A stretch of 64,000 nucleotides of DNA from Seriola aureovittata (Eukaryota > Chordata > Actinopteri > Carangiformes > Carangidae): the NCBI RefSeq assembly GCF_021018895.1, contig NC_079373.1:11442501-11506500 (forward strand), written 5' to 3'. The notes under the pieces were generated by a model. It made no database searches, was not told the origin of the DNA, and was given only the letters and a program-made list of their open reading frames with translations. The translations under genes and the position numbers were made by a program. Of this stretch, positions 13,801 to 28,473 are shown piece after piece (within the stretch, counting starts at the first letter, position 1; every line of letters begins with the position of its first letter).

Positions 13801-15018
13801 TAGCACAAAAAAAGAGGGGATTCATGCAACTCATCCCTGGTCATACCTTCATGGTTTTCCCTTTTGCGATGTTGTGCTGCTTCCCTCCTCTCGTTACAGA
13901 CTCTGAGGAGAAGGGCAGCTGCTAGCTCAGCACACAGAAACACAAAGCAGCCATATTCAAAAGTCAAGCACAGACCTGTGACTCAAATCTATGTTGTGGT
14001 GGCTTCACTGCCGCCCCGTTTGTAGCAAGAGCAAGAGAATAGCCTTAAAGATTGGACCAACTACACAAAAGAAGTAGTGGGATATGTGCATTTGTAGTGG
14101 AATATTATTACCTTCCCTTTCCCACACCAGATTTATTACTCAGTATTCCGATGTGTTGCTTGGTTGCTCTGTACATATCTGTGTAGTGCTTCTGTTGATG
14201 TCCCTGTATTAGGATAGTAACGGGTTCTTACTGGGCGGCCTCCGCAGACGTCCTCTCCCTCCTGCCTCGTCTCATTTCCTCCAAAACTTCAAACATTCCA
14301 TTTGAATCTCAAGTGAGCGACATTTTAAAGTTGATTAGACCTCACGCTGCCTGGGAGTAAAACAGCAGAAGGACTGAACCACAGACATTTCCACTGGAGC
14401 CATGATAATAACCAAGACGTCTTGTCTGTGCTCACGTCCCTCTGAGAAATCACAAACCTGCAACTGACAGCACACTCAGCATAAAGACCCTCGCACGCGC
14501 CCCTTTGCTCCTCCAGACCCGCCTCCGCGCCGACTGCACCTGGCTCTGAGAGGTCAATGGGTCAATGACTGGTTTGAGGAGCCACTGACCTCCCGGGGGG
14601 GAGAGAAGGGTGAGGTAGGTGAGGAGGTGGGAGAGCCCTGGGAGGTGGCAGAGAGGCGTGTCTCTGTGGGTCACATCCTGGGTCAGGAGGGAAGGGAGCG
14701 AGGGCGTCTCGAGGTCAAACCCAGTAGCACTTTGGTTGTGCGTTCCATGTTTTTTTAGCCTCTCCTGTTTTTTGGCCGAGCGGACTGTGATCTTACTGAT
14801 TGATTTTCTCGTTCTCCTCCACCCATCAGTGTTACAGAGTGTGTTGGGTGGACGGAGCCATGGAGCTGAGCTCTGATTTTGTTCCATATTAAAGAATCAT
14901 TTTTACTACATCTGTGTCCAGAGACTCATTGATCCTCCTGTGTTTTTCCTCTTTTTGTAAGGTTACTGACACTGGAGGTACAATACATGGCCAAAGGTCT
15001 GTGGATAACCAAACATTA

Positions 15019-15136
<118 letters not shown>

Positions 15137-15284
15137 TGTTTAACATCTCATTCCAAAACCAGCATGATGCTGTAGTTGGAACAATTAGTAGAATAATTGA
15201 TTCGTTGAAAGAAAAAAAGACCTGATCTGCAACAGTTTAAATAATTGATTCTGTCGGTCAGTCCACCATTTGAACTTAAATTTT

Positions 15285-15610
15285 GAAAAGATGTTCATGG
15301 TCCCTCGAGGGTGAATCCAAGTCATTAGGATTTTTCTGTGATCCCCGATTTTACCTCCACCATATAGTTTGAACGAAATATTTTGTTGTTTGTTTTATGG
15401 CCATTTACTTGAAAGCCTAATCACACTCCCATCAGCCTCAGCTGCACTTTGTGTTTAGTGCTAAGTGGCAAACGTTAACATGGTAACACACTAAACAAAG
15501 GTAGTAAACATGCTAAGAAGTCTACTTGCTAAACATCAGCATGTTAGCATTGTCATTGTGAGAATGTTAGCATGCTGACATTAGCAGTTAGCTTGAAGCA
15601 CCGCTTGTGT
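15285..15610 (+). repeat. TTAGCATG-type fish interspersed repeat, copy 2
   Basis: It contains TTCATGGTCCCTCGAGGGTG, CAGCTGCACTTTGTGTTTAG, GCATGTTAGCATTGTCATTG and TGTTAGCATGCTGACATTAG in the same order as the copy at 9780. The left third of the consensus is missing. Confidence 0.75.
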
Positions 15611-15760
15611 GGTTGCAGAAATTTAGTGTCGTTTAAGCAAAAATAGTTCCAGTTTGTCAAATGTGTGTCATCACTGGCTTTCTTTCTTTTATTTTATAGT
15701 AAACCGAATCATGTTTGGGTTTTGAGCTGTTGAGCAGAAAAAATAAATCATTTAACTATT

Positions 15761-15991
15761 TCAACTTGAAGCTTTCCAAAAGATTGGAGGCTGCTGGGAT
15801 TCGCAGTCTGGTTCATCCACTCCAAGCTTTGAAAACCATTTCTTTGTGGACCTCATCCTGTGCATGGGTGCATTGTCATGTTGGAACAGGAAAGAGCTGC
15901 CCTCTGCTGTGCTGTATGCATCTATATGCTGCAACATCACTGTGTATGCTGTAGCATTAAGATTCCAATAAATTGAAAGCACAGAGAACAT
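15761..15991 (-). pseudogene. Tc1/mariner transposase remnant
   Basis: The minus strand encodes a 76-residue open frame with FQHDNAPMHR, then STKKWFSKLGVDEPD and a degraded QSPDLNP-like region (ESQQPP). This is the part of Tc1 transposases around the second catalytic aspartate (here the D of HDN) of the DDE/DD34E triad. Upstream and downstream transposase parts and the terminal inverted repeats are not recognisable, so this is a short dead fragment. The family assignment rests on this motif alone. Confidence 0.65.
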
Positions 15992-18900
15992 CAGCCCCAG
16001 AGCAAAATGTCTTCAGCAGAGGCCACAAACTTGTAGCAGCACAGTGTTTTTGTGTCCTGATTTTTTCTTGAAGTGCAATTGCGGTGAAATTAAACAGCAA
16101 TATAAATAATTAGAAACTGTAATGACACCATTCCAATTTAACATGTACCATCATTTGGTGATAAAGGTAGCAATTTGCAAAGGTTGTGTTTGCCTTTGAG
16201 AGCAATTAAAAATGTATAGTGGAAAGCATCTGCTCTGAGCTCCACATTAGTCAGCATGAAGATAAATGAATCAAACGGCTACATGCTACAGTCTGAAGGA
16301 ATCTTTCATCCCATTTTGAAGGATGATGACAGATTTCTCGTGTAGTTTAATTAGCTCCTGCATTGTTCATACAGTTTGGCTCACTTCTGAAATCACACAC
16401 TTAGTTATGCTGTGTTAGCTCAGTGTTGCAGGTTCAATCCATCAAATATGCATCTGCATAAACACTCAAAGGCATTTTTTTGCAACATCAACATAATAGT
16501 GAAATAGGTTGTTTTTCTTGAATTTCATCTCTTTCTCATCGAGATACAGGATAACCTTTCTTCTACATGTCAGGAAATGTCTTCTTTTATACCTGAATCC
16601 CCCTCTGCTCATCACAGTCTGCCTCCTTAGCAATACATGCACCAAAGATGACTTAAACTCCATATGGAAAAAGATGACAATGCAATTTACTCCAAACCGT
16701 CCATGCCAGATTTTCCTATTAAGTACAGAAGTCAAAAAGGAAGCAGTAAGGCGATAAGACTGAGAACAGTGAGGCGGTGAAGCAGAGAGAGCACCTCTGA
16801 GACCTGACACATAAAGAAGGGTCTTAGCGCCTGAGCTGTCTCTTTATGTCTCTCTAAATATTAATTCCATGCTGTTCTATGGCAGACAGAAACAGGTTAT
16901 TGAATCGACAGAGAAACCGTCGAGATTCTCCTCCCAGAGCATCAGAGGCAGAACTGGGCAGGAAACACACACGAGCACTGAGCCAGCCGAGCTCCTGCAG
17001 ACAGGGGCCGAGGTTTCGTCCCTCCCTGAACTACAGCAGACGGCTGCGGGCAAACCAAGCGCATCAACTCAACGGGAGACCCTCGCTTGCATCACCTCCA
17101 TCTATTTTTAGAACCACTGCACCCACCTTTTTTCATCTTTTAAGCTCCCTCTGTAAGTGCTATCTCAAGTGCAAACTGTTGCAGAAGGTGAAAGATTTTT
17201 TTATATGTATATTTTTAGGATCTTTGTCATTTTGAACAAGAATGTGGCCTGTAGCTGAGCCTGGCTGCAGCACAGTCATTTTCTATGTGAATTATGCAGA
17301 TGCAGAACAAGCACTGTGTTGCAGAGATGAACAATCAGAAGAGAGCTGAGAGTCTGCAGGTTTTCATTTCAAACAGAGTACAGCAGGTGCTTCCACTGAT
17401 CACTTCCTGTCTGACTCTCAGGCTGAAGTTGTTCTAATAAGTGAAATCATCTGGTGTAATCTTTGACTGGAATGAAAATCGGCGCCTGGTCTATTCTTGC
17501 TGTATGGATCCCTGTGAATTTATAATTAGAAATGCCAATAATGCGCACATTGTGTTTAAGAGAAAGGAAGCAGGAAATGAGACTGTCAGTTTCAATGATG
17601 CAGGCGTTTCCCTGTAGTTATTTTTTGGAGGAGATAATGAACAGTTCCAGGCTTGGCACAACAGTATGTCAAGCAAGAAAGACTGTGGAACGGCAACACA
17701 AGCAACAGCTTGGTAAAGATAGGCTCTGCACACTGCCAGCGTTGGACAGATGGAGGGAAGAAAGGGAGCAAGGAGAGATATTGCAGAGGTGAAGAAGCAG
17801 TGTGAATCCAAGGAAATGAGATGAAAAGAGAAGGATTAAGAAGTGAGAATTAAAGGAACGGTGTGGAAACAATGTGACTGTTATGCATTTTCAGATTTAG
17901 TGATCCAAAGGTTGATCAGTTACATTTTATACATGTCATTCAGAGACCCACCCAATGATGAAATGGTGAAGAAAATCATGTCTGAGGAGCATGTGGGATC
18001 TGTAATATAAGGCAGAGGTAGTTTTAGACAGAGATCACACTGTTTTACCTTTTTTTTATTTAACACAAAAGTCCTCCTCCTGGGGGGTTAATTAGTAAGA
18101 GTATGTGTGCTTGTCTGTGTCTGGAAAAATAACACTGATGTCCTAAATACACCAGCAGGTGAGTGTCCACTGGATTAAACTGAGAGGCTCATCATGTAAA
18201 TGTGCATGTGCAGATGTATAGATGGTGTTCGGACATTTTCTCCTGCTAACAGCGGCGGATGATAACTCCCTGTCTCGCATGGACATTGTTATCAAGATGC
18301 CATGCAAATTTCAAGCCATCCATCATTTTTACATAACCTTACATCTTTTCTGGGCTTGACTACAGTCGGGGCCACTGTGGCATCACACTGCCATCCAGTG
18401 GACATGTGCAGTAGCTGTTCAGGCTTGAGCTGTGCATCCTGATCGTTAAGAGTCGATGAGCTCCAGGCGGAGAAATTCACCTTACAGCAGCACAAACCTC
18501 AGGTCAATTTTACATTTACAATTTTACAATCTGCACCATATACACCACACTCTACCCTCAAAACGGATAAAATTATTTGAATGACAAACACATGGTTGAA
18601 ATATACACAGTACACCATAATAGTTACGCTTTACTTTAACCCCTGTGTTTATAAGCAGTATATAACCATTTTAAAATGCAGCTATAAGCAGAAATTAGGA
18701 TATTTCTAGGTGTCTAAGTTATTCTCATTCGATTAAAATGTACTTTTTCTTAAAGTCCTTCAAAACAAATTCTATGTACTGTATACTATTTAGGTAGAGG
18801 TGATCATTAAATTAATCTGGACTTTATTTTTCTCTCTTTAAATTTTTTTTTTTTCACCTGTGTCTTTGATTTTAACCAGTAAAAATAAACCTCAAACTCA

Positions 18901-19244
18901 AATAACATCCATTTAAAAAAGCACATTTGGAAAATTGGAAAAGATAATCTGAGCACATAATATATTCTAAATAAAAAAACACAGATATTGTTCATATGCA
19001 ATGGTTTGCTGTGTCATTTGTTTTTTAAAAAAGCATCTGAATGTTATATAATGTTTAAACTGCTGACAGTGGGAATCTTACAGTTTTCCCTGCTGCAACA
19101 TTAAATAACAAGCACATGACAGGACACGTGTTAAAGAAATAAAGCACAGACCCTGATATACAGTAGAAACATTATTAAACTGTAGGCAGCCAACCTCTCA
19201 CTCTGGACTCATTCTTCAGCTATAATGTTCTGCCCTTGTGCTGA

Positions 19245-19257
19245 ATCACCTAGCAAC
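19245..19257 (+). promoter_or_regulatory. Candidate RFX X-box upstream of saxo4
   Basis: ATCACC-T-AGCAAC fits the X-box consensus GTNRCC-N(0-3)-RGYAAC except for the first base. It lies about 430 bases before the saxo4 start codon. RFX factors activate ciliary genes through such sites, which fits an axonemal gene. A possible noncoding first exon ends at a GAG-GTGAGC donor near 19298, and an acceptor sits at 19671-19672, just before the ATG. Confidence 0.4.
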
Positions 19258-19681
19258 AGAGACCTGTTTACCTACAAAACCCCCACAACACAGAGAGGTG
19301 AGCAAACAGCCCAGAGTTGCAGGTACGTCTCAAGTGAAGCTTTCCCTTGCTTTGGCAGATCCTGTTTTTTCTGGGGTAAGTTATATCTGCTGTAAACACA
19401 AATAGCTGTAACTGTACTGCAGTGGTGCTGTTACTCAGAAATTCCCTCCTCACTCAAACAGCACTTAATAAAAGGAGCACTTATTGCATTATTTCCTATA
19501 GGTGCTGTAATTGTGTTTTCACAGAGCTTTGAGTTTGGTTGGCTTCAGTCCAACCTAAAAACAAAGGAGTTACACTTTACTTGCTGTTTTTATTTTGTGG
19601 TTACAGCAGTGCACACAGGCCCTGAGGATTTCTGCTATCCATCACTGTTGTCACTGACAGTTTCCATTACAGCAGTCTCAG

Positions 19682-22600
19682 ATGGCTGAGCCGAGGAGGA
19701 CAGTCACGGCGACTGTTGGAGCAACAGGCAGCTGGGGAGGACTGACCAGTGACACACTCAAAGTCTATAAAACTTCTTACAGGGCGTCATATGGGGAGAG
19801 GGCGCGAGGTGAGAGAGGAAAAGTTTTGTTACGCATGAATCTTTAGAGTCAAACAGCTTTTATCGTATAGATTAGGATTCTGATGATCAATGTTTTAGAC
19901 ACAGGCAGAGTGAACCTCTCTTCACACCTCAGCCGTGTCAATGAGACAGGCTACACAGCAAACCAGAGACCAGCTATATATTACAGGCCCAGTCTGGACC
20001 AAACCGACAACCCCCAGTTTGGGTGAGTGGTCGTAGAAGGCGAGAACATGTTCCCTACAGACTTTGACTATAACAATTACATTTAAATGATCTCAAAGTC
20101 TCAGTTGGCATTACCACACTAACATTATTAGCTTTGTCCTTTGGTTCAGTTAGCTACATAAAGGTTACAGCACTTACTGGATTTAAATATTAAGTAACCA
20201 CTGATCTCAAAAATTGGTGATGTCAATTAAACCCAGTTTGTAGAAATGATTAAAATCAGCTCTGTGGATTTGCCTCCGTTCAGGTGCAACAGAGGTGAAT
20301 CAAGTTTTGCTTGTTGTGCTCAGTGCGTTGAAAAACTGGATTCACACATTTCTACAGGCTGGTCCCTTCACTGATTCAGTTAAAGCAAATAGCCTGACTG
20401 TGATTAGCTCCAAGTGTTACCTCAAACTCGGGTGTGTTGTTTCTGTCTACAGACTGCTGTTATCTGACAGTTTGATGTCTCAAACCAAACGGCATTACCA
20501 GCCCCACATCCGCTCTGATTGTTCGGGGTCTTTGCCAAACCTCATTAACAGATCCAGAGACAGCGGCTTCTGTTATCTGAGGAGTCACCCAAGAACAGTG
20601 GCTGCCGAGGAGAAGGTAGGACGTAATAACAAATACACTTGGGAGACGTTGAAGAGTGTCACATATGTCATATATACTGAAAAGTAAATTTCTCATCATC
20701 CAATTTGTTTCTTCAGACAGAGTACCAAAGACTGTTTGGGCCTCATCGCCTCACGCCAGCAGGTAAAAGAAAGCTTGAAAATGTTGAGACTTAAAGTCCA
20801 AGTTTATGTGAAGTTTAGGTTTAAAGACAAGAGAAACAGGAACAGATGGTCTAGAAAAGAGAATCACAAGACAAAGCACCAGTTTGTGAAACTACATTAC
20901 AGGCTGCTGTTTCATAATAAAATAAATAAAGACTTCTTATAAGTTTTTGTTGCATTTCCACTGTTGCTCTTCCAGTTTCCCAAAACCATGTGACTATAGG
21001 TCCTAAAGGAGAGACTGGTTTCACTGAGGGGACGGAGCTTCAGCTTAACACCTTTCAGGAGAAAAACAGCAGCATGGTGAGTATTGTTCATTGAGGGTAA
21101 GACTGATTGTATTCTATATTTTATATTTCTTTATTCACATTTTCTTATTGTCAATGAATCCCATGAAAAGATCAAAACTAACAATCAACTGATCCTTTGA
21201 ATTAGTAAAGGTTGATACAGTCTCTGTGACACTGGGTGACGTATTCCTTAACTGTAATGACCCTGGGGAGGGGAGTTTATTTTAAGTCAATGTCACATAC
21301 ATCGTCCTGCTGCTGTTAATATTCTGCCAGAGCACAAATATTCACCAACAACTGCACTATTTACCCCCGTTTGAGTAACGTGTGCTTCTAATCACAGTGC
21401 ACAGATGTTTCAGGAAACGGTTCTTTAAAATAAAGTCTGCAGACATTTGCTCTCAGTTTTTAAAGATTTAAATCTTCAATATGAACAAATGATCTCAAGC
21501 GCAGCAGCAGCAGCAGCAGCGGGGAAGATGGAAATTTTTTGAAAGACAGACAAACTTGATGGTTTGTTTTGGCTTTTCATGGGGTTTATTGACAATAAAT
21601 AAAAATACAGACTGTTGCTAACCTCGTCCTTTAATTATCACTATTTAAAATGAAACCAACTGTTTCTTATTTGTCTTTGCAAACTTCAGGTTCAGGTTGA
21701 ACCTCCTCAGACTCACAGCTCAGTGATGAAAAACGACTTCTTGCGACCGTCATTTCTGCAGGTTGATGCACAGTACCCTCCGACTCTGCCCTCTCCTTTA
21801 AAGTCGTCATTTCATTATGTGTAAAACTGACAGTGTCCTTGTGTGCTTGTGTTTGAGGGCACCGAGGCGATACCGGGCCTGCGCAGCCATTCTTGTCGAG
21901 AAACAGGATACACTCGAGGTGACATCGCTCCCTTGGCCTGCCCAGTGAGTACTGACCCCCTCCTCGCCAGCTGTAGTAGATTTAGATTTTATCACTTTAA
22001 CAGCTTTCCCTCTGCTCTTCTAGAGCTCCCTTCTGCCATCACCCCAGACTAAAAGTAATGCACCGACTGAGAAGACCATTGGAAAAAAGGTTAAATATTT
22101 CTATCTCATATTCTTTCTTCTTTTAATAAAAATGACTTCTATGTTTGGAGCTGTTATTTGGACTGTTGAGTGTTGTTGTGTTCACTCTGTTGTGTTTTTT
22201 AGGAGCCCACAGGGTCTCTTCTAAATGCTCTGAACAACCAGCCTTTCCCTAATACACCTTTTGATTGGTCACACTTCACGACACATTATAAGAACAAGTA
22301 AGTGTGTTTGGTATTTAGATCCTTCACTTAAGTGGCAAAACCAAACTTTGATGATACCCCATTGAAATAAAAGGCCTGAATTGAAAATAGTACCAATAAA
22401 TGTACATATGAAACCTATTAGAAGTGGGAACTATTTTATATATCAACATATATGTCTCTTCCATATAAATCTGTATGTTTATGTATGTATGCTTATGTTG
22501 TAGACACGTTACGTACATATATATCCATCCCAAAGCCTGTCACTATATGTTGATATCATATACAGTAGAGTCCAAAAGTCTGATGCCAGTTTCCCAGGAT

Positions 22601-23085
22601 GTGAAGAAAGACATGTCTAAAATTATTAAGAGAACCGTATATTTAATATTTGAATAAACTTGCATCTAACATAGACATTTTTTGATATATGTGCATATAC
22701 AGTTTTTACTATGGGTATTTCATATGTTATAAACGTGTATCATATATCCAGAGGATGTATATGCCTTTCAGCTAATTCAGACTATGTATGTTGCACTGTT
22801 GCATATATCATTCAAACACCTGTTGAACTGACAAATATCCAGTTTAAAACTTTGTTTTTCTTTTCAGGTTCTGTCATGATGCTGATTTAGAAAAGCTGAG
22901 ATGCGGCCACACCGGTGCAGGAGTCATCACTGCAAAAATGCACAACGGCTACAATCGTCGGGACATGGACAGGTACACACACATGTTGAACAAATCACTA
23001 CACATCACAAGTCCCGTCATGCTTATGTTTTTCCTTTGACTTACATGACCCCTTTTTATTCCACAGGTTCATCTTTAGGGGCTAA
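19682..23085 (+). CDS. saxo4: Stabilizer of axonemal microtubules 4 (PPP1R32/C11orf66 orthologue)
   Basis: The orthologue is a ciliary protein associated with axonemal microtubules and earlier named as a protein phosphatase 1 regulatory subunit. Eleven coding exons join in frame to 334 aa: 19682-19808, 19899-20022, 20453-20615, 20717-20762, 20976-21076, 21690-21761, 21858-21944, 22024-22089, 22203-22297, 22868-22972 and 23067-23085. All introns are GT-AG. Recognisable family segments include DTLKVYKTSYRASYG (about residues 24-38), NETGYTANQRP, GPKGETGFTEGTE, KNDFLRP, CRETGYTRG and GKKEPTG. The family's repeated aromatic-glycine pattern (TGY, TGF) is present. It is shorter than the roughly 425-aa human protein as I remember it. 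I see no canonical RVxF phosphatase-docking motif. Compact introns set it apart from the neighbouring genes. Start chosen because the ATG lies directly after an acceptor and the first exon matches the family N-terminus. Confidence 0.88.
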
Positions 23086-25298
23086 ATCTTCACACACCTG
23101 AGATGTTAACTTCACGGCTGGCAACTCATCACAAAAATTAAATTGTGGGTTTCTTCTCAACACATTACTACCTACATGGGTATTTATTTTCTCATAAAAA
23201 CTGTGGTTTTGTGAGGAAGAACGGTTGCAGTATTACATTTCCTTATAATCAAATTTTGAAAACCTTGATCACCCCCACGTCTGTGTTGTTTTACAATAGT
23301 CCTGTCAAAAAAAACGGCTAATTTTCATCTCTTTGGGAAGTCCTTTTTGTGTGAGTTGAAAAGCTGCCAGTCAGACAATTGTGTGAAGTAAGCGGTGTGA
23401 AAGCCAAAGAGGGAGTGAAGGCGTTGAAGCACTGTCTTTAACCGCCTCTCTGTCACTGACCTACAGAGAATGAGAGGAGTGTAAACCAATGAGCAAAATA
23501 ATTACACTCAGACTGAGTGTGGCACTGATTCCTGTGGACGTCTGTGCTGTGTCAGACTGTTTTGCCACCCACAGCCATGGAAGGAGCAGCCGAGCACGGA
23601 CCGAGGAGGAGGATCGAGTTTCCACCACCGTCACATTATGTGTCATTTACTGCAGCTCCATACAGTACGCACACATACTGTGAGCCGACTGTCTGAAACT
23701 GCAGTGGCTTTACATCACACACAAAAGTCACATAAACTAGATTGTGTCGAAACAAGAGACACATAAAACCACACTGAGGGTCTGCAGAGAATTGTTGGTG
23801 TCAGAATAAGAATAGTTAGTAGATCAAGTTTAATTAGCTGAATATATGAGGTGAATAGTGAAATAATAAACTTTATGGAAGTTTTAGTCATGCTCGTGGC
23901 TCTAGGGATGAGAATGTGGAGTCTTTGGTGCGGACTGAAATATTTCAGCAACCAAATTCATGGTCTCAAGCGGATGAATCCTAATCACTTTGATGATCGT
24001 ATGCTCAACTTTCCACTGATTTCTACTCAAAAGACCAAACAATCAATCAATAATGAAAATAACTTACAGTCCTTGGTATGTCACTGATACCCTTACATGT
24101 ATGTAATAAATACTGTATGGTTTCATGTGTAATCGGGGCAATGTTGTGTGTCAATTTTTGGAAATATAAAGAGAAGCAATCATCAGTTTGAGTCGGTTTC
24201 CCCAACACTGACACACAGGAGCAGGGAGACACGCTGCCACACGAGACCGAACATAAATATTTGAGCGTGGGGATAAATATTTCACTCTTTCAATTAGATG
24301 TGAGAAAAAGATATGTGGAACGAAAGAGGATTGGATTACATACGAGCCCCACATGAATAATGAGTACAGAGATGAGAGGAGGACAAGGCCCGGGCCTGCT
24401 TCATGTTCGAGCTGGAGCTACAAAAGGTGTAGTCACTGACAAAAAGGAGTATACAAAGGTCATGATGGACTCTGACCTGCAGAGGGCTTCAGCTTTTTGA
24501 AAAATGTTTTTTTCAATGTGAATAATTATTCTTTTGTCCATGCATTTCATGTGTGGAGCCTCCCTATGGACATACCTTTTATGGTGAGGCACCCCAGCTA
24601 TTCATCGCTGCAATAATCCAGCTTGTCTCCCTCTCTCTCTTGGCACTGACGCTTACAGGTCTGCTTACACAACACTGACAAGGTTTAGGGGGTTGTGTTT
24701 AGCATGGCATAAATTCTTTGTGAATCTAAATCCAATACACACATTTACATGTGCGCACGGCCTGAGCTGTAAAAATAGCGACGAGGCGAGAGCTGAGCTG
24801 CACTGGCAAGCACATAAAACAGACGCTGACCATGATGTCTGGAAATACTACAGTGTGTCAGTCAGGTAAACAGAAGCTGCTGCTTTTACTGGTTCTGAAT
24901 TCAGAAATATCTCAACATGAATGACTGACAGACTTCATCAAAGGAGTTAATATTTAATCATGGAAGACTTGGTCTCCTGTGTACACTCAGAGGACAACGC
25001 TAATTTAAAACAGCCATAAACACTGAATACACACACTCACTCCACCTGAGACCTGCTCTGATTTGGTAATTTCCAGCTGATTGAGATGTCACAGGTGCTG
25101 TCAGTTTATAGGATCATAATGCCCAGCTTTATTTTCACAGTTAACAACGGATTAGAAATTAGCAGCGCAGCTAAGACAGTCCCACACTCGTCCTGTGTCA
25201 GCTTCTTTAAAATACTCTATTTGCAGATTTTCTTTCATCCGCCTCCACCTGCCTGCAGATCCTCTGAAGGTATGAGGGGTTTTTCATGCCCCTTCATC
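23086..25298. other. Interval between saxo4 and lrrc10b (convergent 3' ends)
   Basis: This holds the 3' UTRs of two convergent genes and no further recognisable coding exon. A partial TTAGCATG-type repeat lies at 23895-24010. The other short open frames have no family resemblance. Confidence 0.6.
23895..24010 (+). repeat. TTAGCATG-type fish interspersed repeat, copy 3 (5' fragment)
   Basis: GTGCGGACTGAAATATTTCA, GCAACC, TTCATGGTCTC, and GGATGAATCCTAATCACTTT-GATGATC match the left part of the repeat copy at 9780. The right part is absent. Confidence 0.65.
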
Positions 25299-26495
<1,197 letters not shown>

Positions 26496-26709
26496 TCATT
26501 TGATGCTGTACTCTCTGTGACAAGTTAACCCTCTGCCTGGGAGCTGCTGTTGTTTTGTGGTTGAACCCACTGGCTGCAAACAGCATCATGGTCCGGGCCA
26601 ATTAACACTCTTGCAGCCATGCCACCGCAGTGTGTCAGGTTTGTCTCTGTGTCTTCATCTAGTGCTTCATCATAAAAACACCAGTGGAAAATGTCTAACA
26701 GAGTCTGGA

Positions 26710-26782
26710 GTAATAATAATGATAGTAGTAATAGTAGTAATAATAGTAGTGGTAGTAGTAGTAATAATAATAGTAGTAATGT
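26710..26782 (+). repeat. (TAA/TAG) trinucleotide repeat
   Basis: Alternating AATA, AGTAGT and related triplets, encoding an artificial poly-Val/Ile frame. It lies just upstream of lrrc10b. Confidence 0.9.
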
Positions 26783-27326
26783 AGCTGGTAGTTTAGCTCA
26801 ACAAAGTACAGCTGAATTTTGATCTGAAATTGAATTCTTGCAGTCCTTACCCCTTCCTCTCCTCTTTAACCTCCGCGAGGCTTTTAAGAGAAAGAGAACG
26901 CGCAGCTTTGAGATGACCTGTTCACGTGATCCGGTCTCTCTATCAGAGCAGGAGAAAAAAAAAAGTGCCACTTTAGGACACTAAACAGTCAGCTTACTGC
27001 CGCTCTTCCTGCCGGCTGTCGGTGCAGGAGTCCACAGTGTGTGCGCAGCGGAGTGACCTGGCCGGCGGCAAAGAAAAACAGTTAATGGAAGTCTGTCCAC
27101 TAGTTAATGCGGCTGCTGCCCATTAGAGGCCGAGCTCTCCCGGAGTTGTGATCCGCGCTGGAGACAGAGACTGCAACGTTTTGAAAAAGTGAATGTCGAG
27201 TGACTGAGAGACTCTGCTCCTGATGTTGGCTGCTTCTCTCCATCAGTGTGAAGGTTTACATTCAACTGAGCCCTCCCTCCCAGACTCCTCTGTAACCGGA
27301 ACAAGGGGACATTCACATCACATGGT

Positions 27327-27328
<2 letters not shown>

Positions 27329-27380
<52 letters not shown>
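27329..27380 (+). repeat. (GT)n microsatellite
   Basis: An uninterrupted run of about 26 GT units. Confidence 0.95.
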
Positions 27381-27382
<2 letters not shown>

Positions 27383-27579
27383 GGGAAGTAGTCTATTAAA
27401 AAAAATCTCTCCTATCTCTTGCATGTTTTTAGACGTTTTTTTTTAAATAGAAAACCGCAACAGTCTCAAGGTTGAACATAAACATAAACAGGATCAATCT
27501 TTGCATTGACAATAACCTTGAAGCCCAGTGTCATATTTTGCTTGATTGTAAAAATGTAAGAACAGTGTACAACTAGGGG

Positions 27580-28077
27580 AAAAGTACTTGCCAAAGAGCT
27601 ATTTACATCGTCCATATGCATTTGTAATTCATGTTGGTATGATCACCCAGGAGTAAATTGCCCAAGAAAGTTGTCCTTTTGTTTAGATAATGTTGCTGTA
27701 CTTTGTTCCTGTCATTATTTTGTCATTATTATTATATTATTAACATGTTGTTTGCACCACTTACCAAGGAACCATGGTTTTGAGTCAAATGCTGTAAAAA
27801 AAACAAACACCTCGATCAGCTACAACATTAAAAATACTGCTCACATATTAAGATCAGTAATAAATGTAATAACAATCCAATATGCAGCTAACACTGACAG
27901 GAGCCATTTCTGCATAAGGAAGAGTTTTATTTGATACTTTAGGTACATTTTGCTTTTCACAGTTACAAGTTTTTATTGCAGTAACATTTTGAATGCAGGT
28001 ATTTTACTTGTACATCGAAGTACTGCTACTTTTACTTTGTGTAAGTTGAGGATCCAAACACTTCTACCACTACTGTG
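27580..28077 (+). repeat. hAT-like MITE, diverged copy
   Basis: It shares blocks with the fish element at 28733: GCTACAACATTAAAAATACT-GCTCACATATTAA, TTTGATACTTTAGGTACATT, TTTTGAATGCAGGTATTTTA-CTTGTA, and a terminal CTTCTACCACTACTG. The left terminus is not clear. Confidence 0.6.
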
Positions 28078-28473
28078 AAAACATAATCATACATTAATAC
28101 ATGTAGAACAGTAAGAGAACAGTAATCATCACACCGTGTCCCTGACCTCCAAAGATGGTAATCCCAGCATTGGTTTCTATCAAACACAACAGACATTAGC
28201 TTTAGCAGGTTTTTATAGACTAATTAAAAAGCTGTGACGACTTTCTGCTTCGACACTGAACAGACACAAGAATAACATATAAACTGCTGCCAACACTCAC
28301 AGTGTTCAACCTGACACAAGAACCAGAGAGATTTATTTAATTATTGATTCATTTATTTGTAGGATAATTAGTAGTTTAATGTCTTTTACAGTGTTATTGT
28401 GGTATTTTACACTAATTTAAGAAAAATAAGATGTTCAGTTTTGATGCTAAATTATCAGATGATCTGAAACGAC

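Noticed and set aside
14450..14887. 145-codon open frame on the minus strand
   Set aside because: Composition is unremarkable and no family resemblance is visible; it lies in a gene-free interval between microsatellites.
16405..16442. tRNA-like boxes TTAGCTCAGTG and GGTTCAATCC
   Set aside because: The two boxes are only about 17 bases apart, too close for a tRNA, and no acceptor or anticodon stem can be formed around them.
16869..17235. Polar 80- and 118-codon overlapping frames
   Set aside because: Two overlapping frames of similar length with no conserved motif suggest chance open frames in a GC-richer patch.
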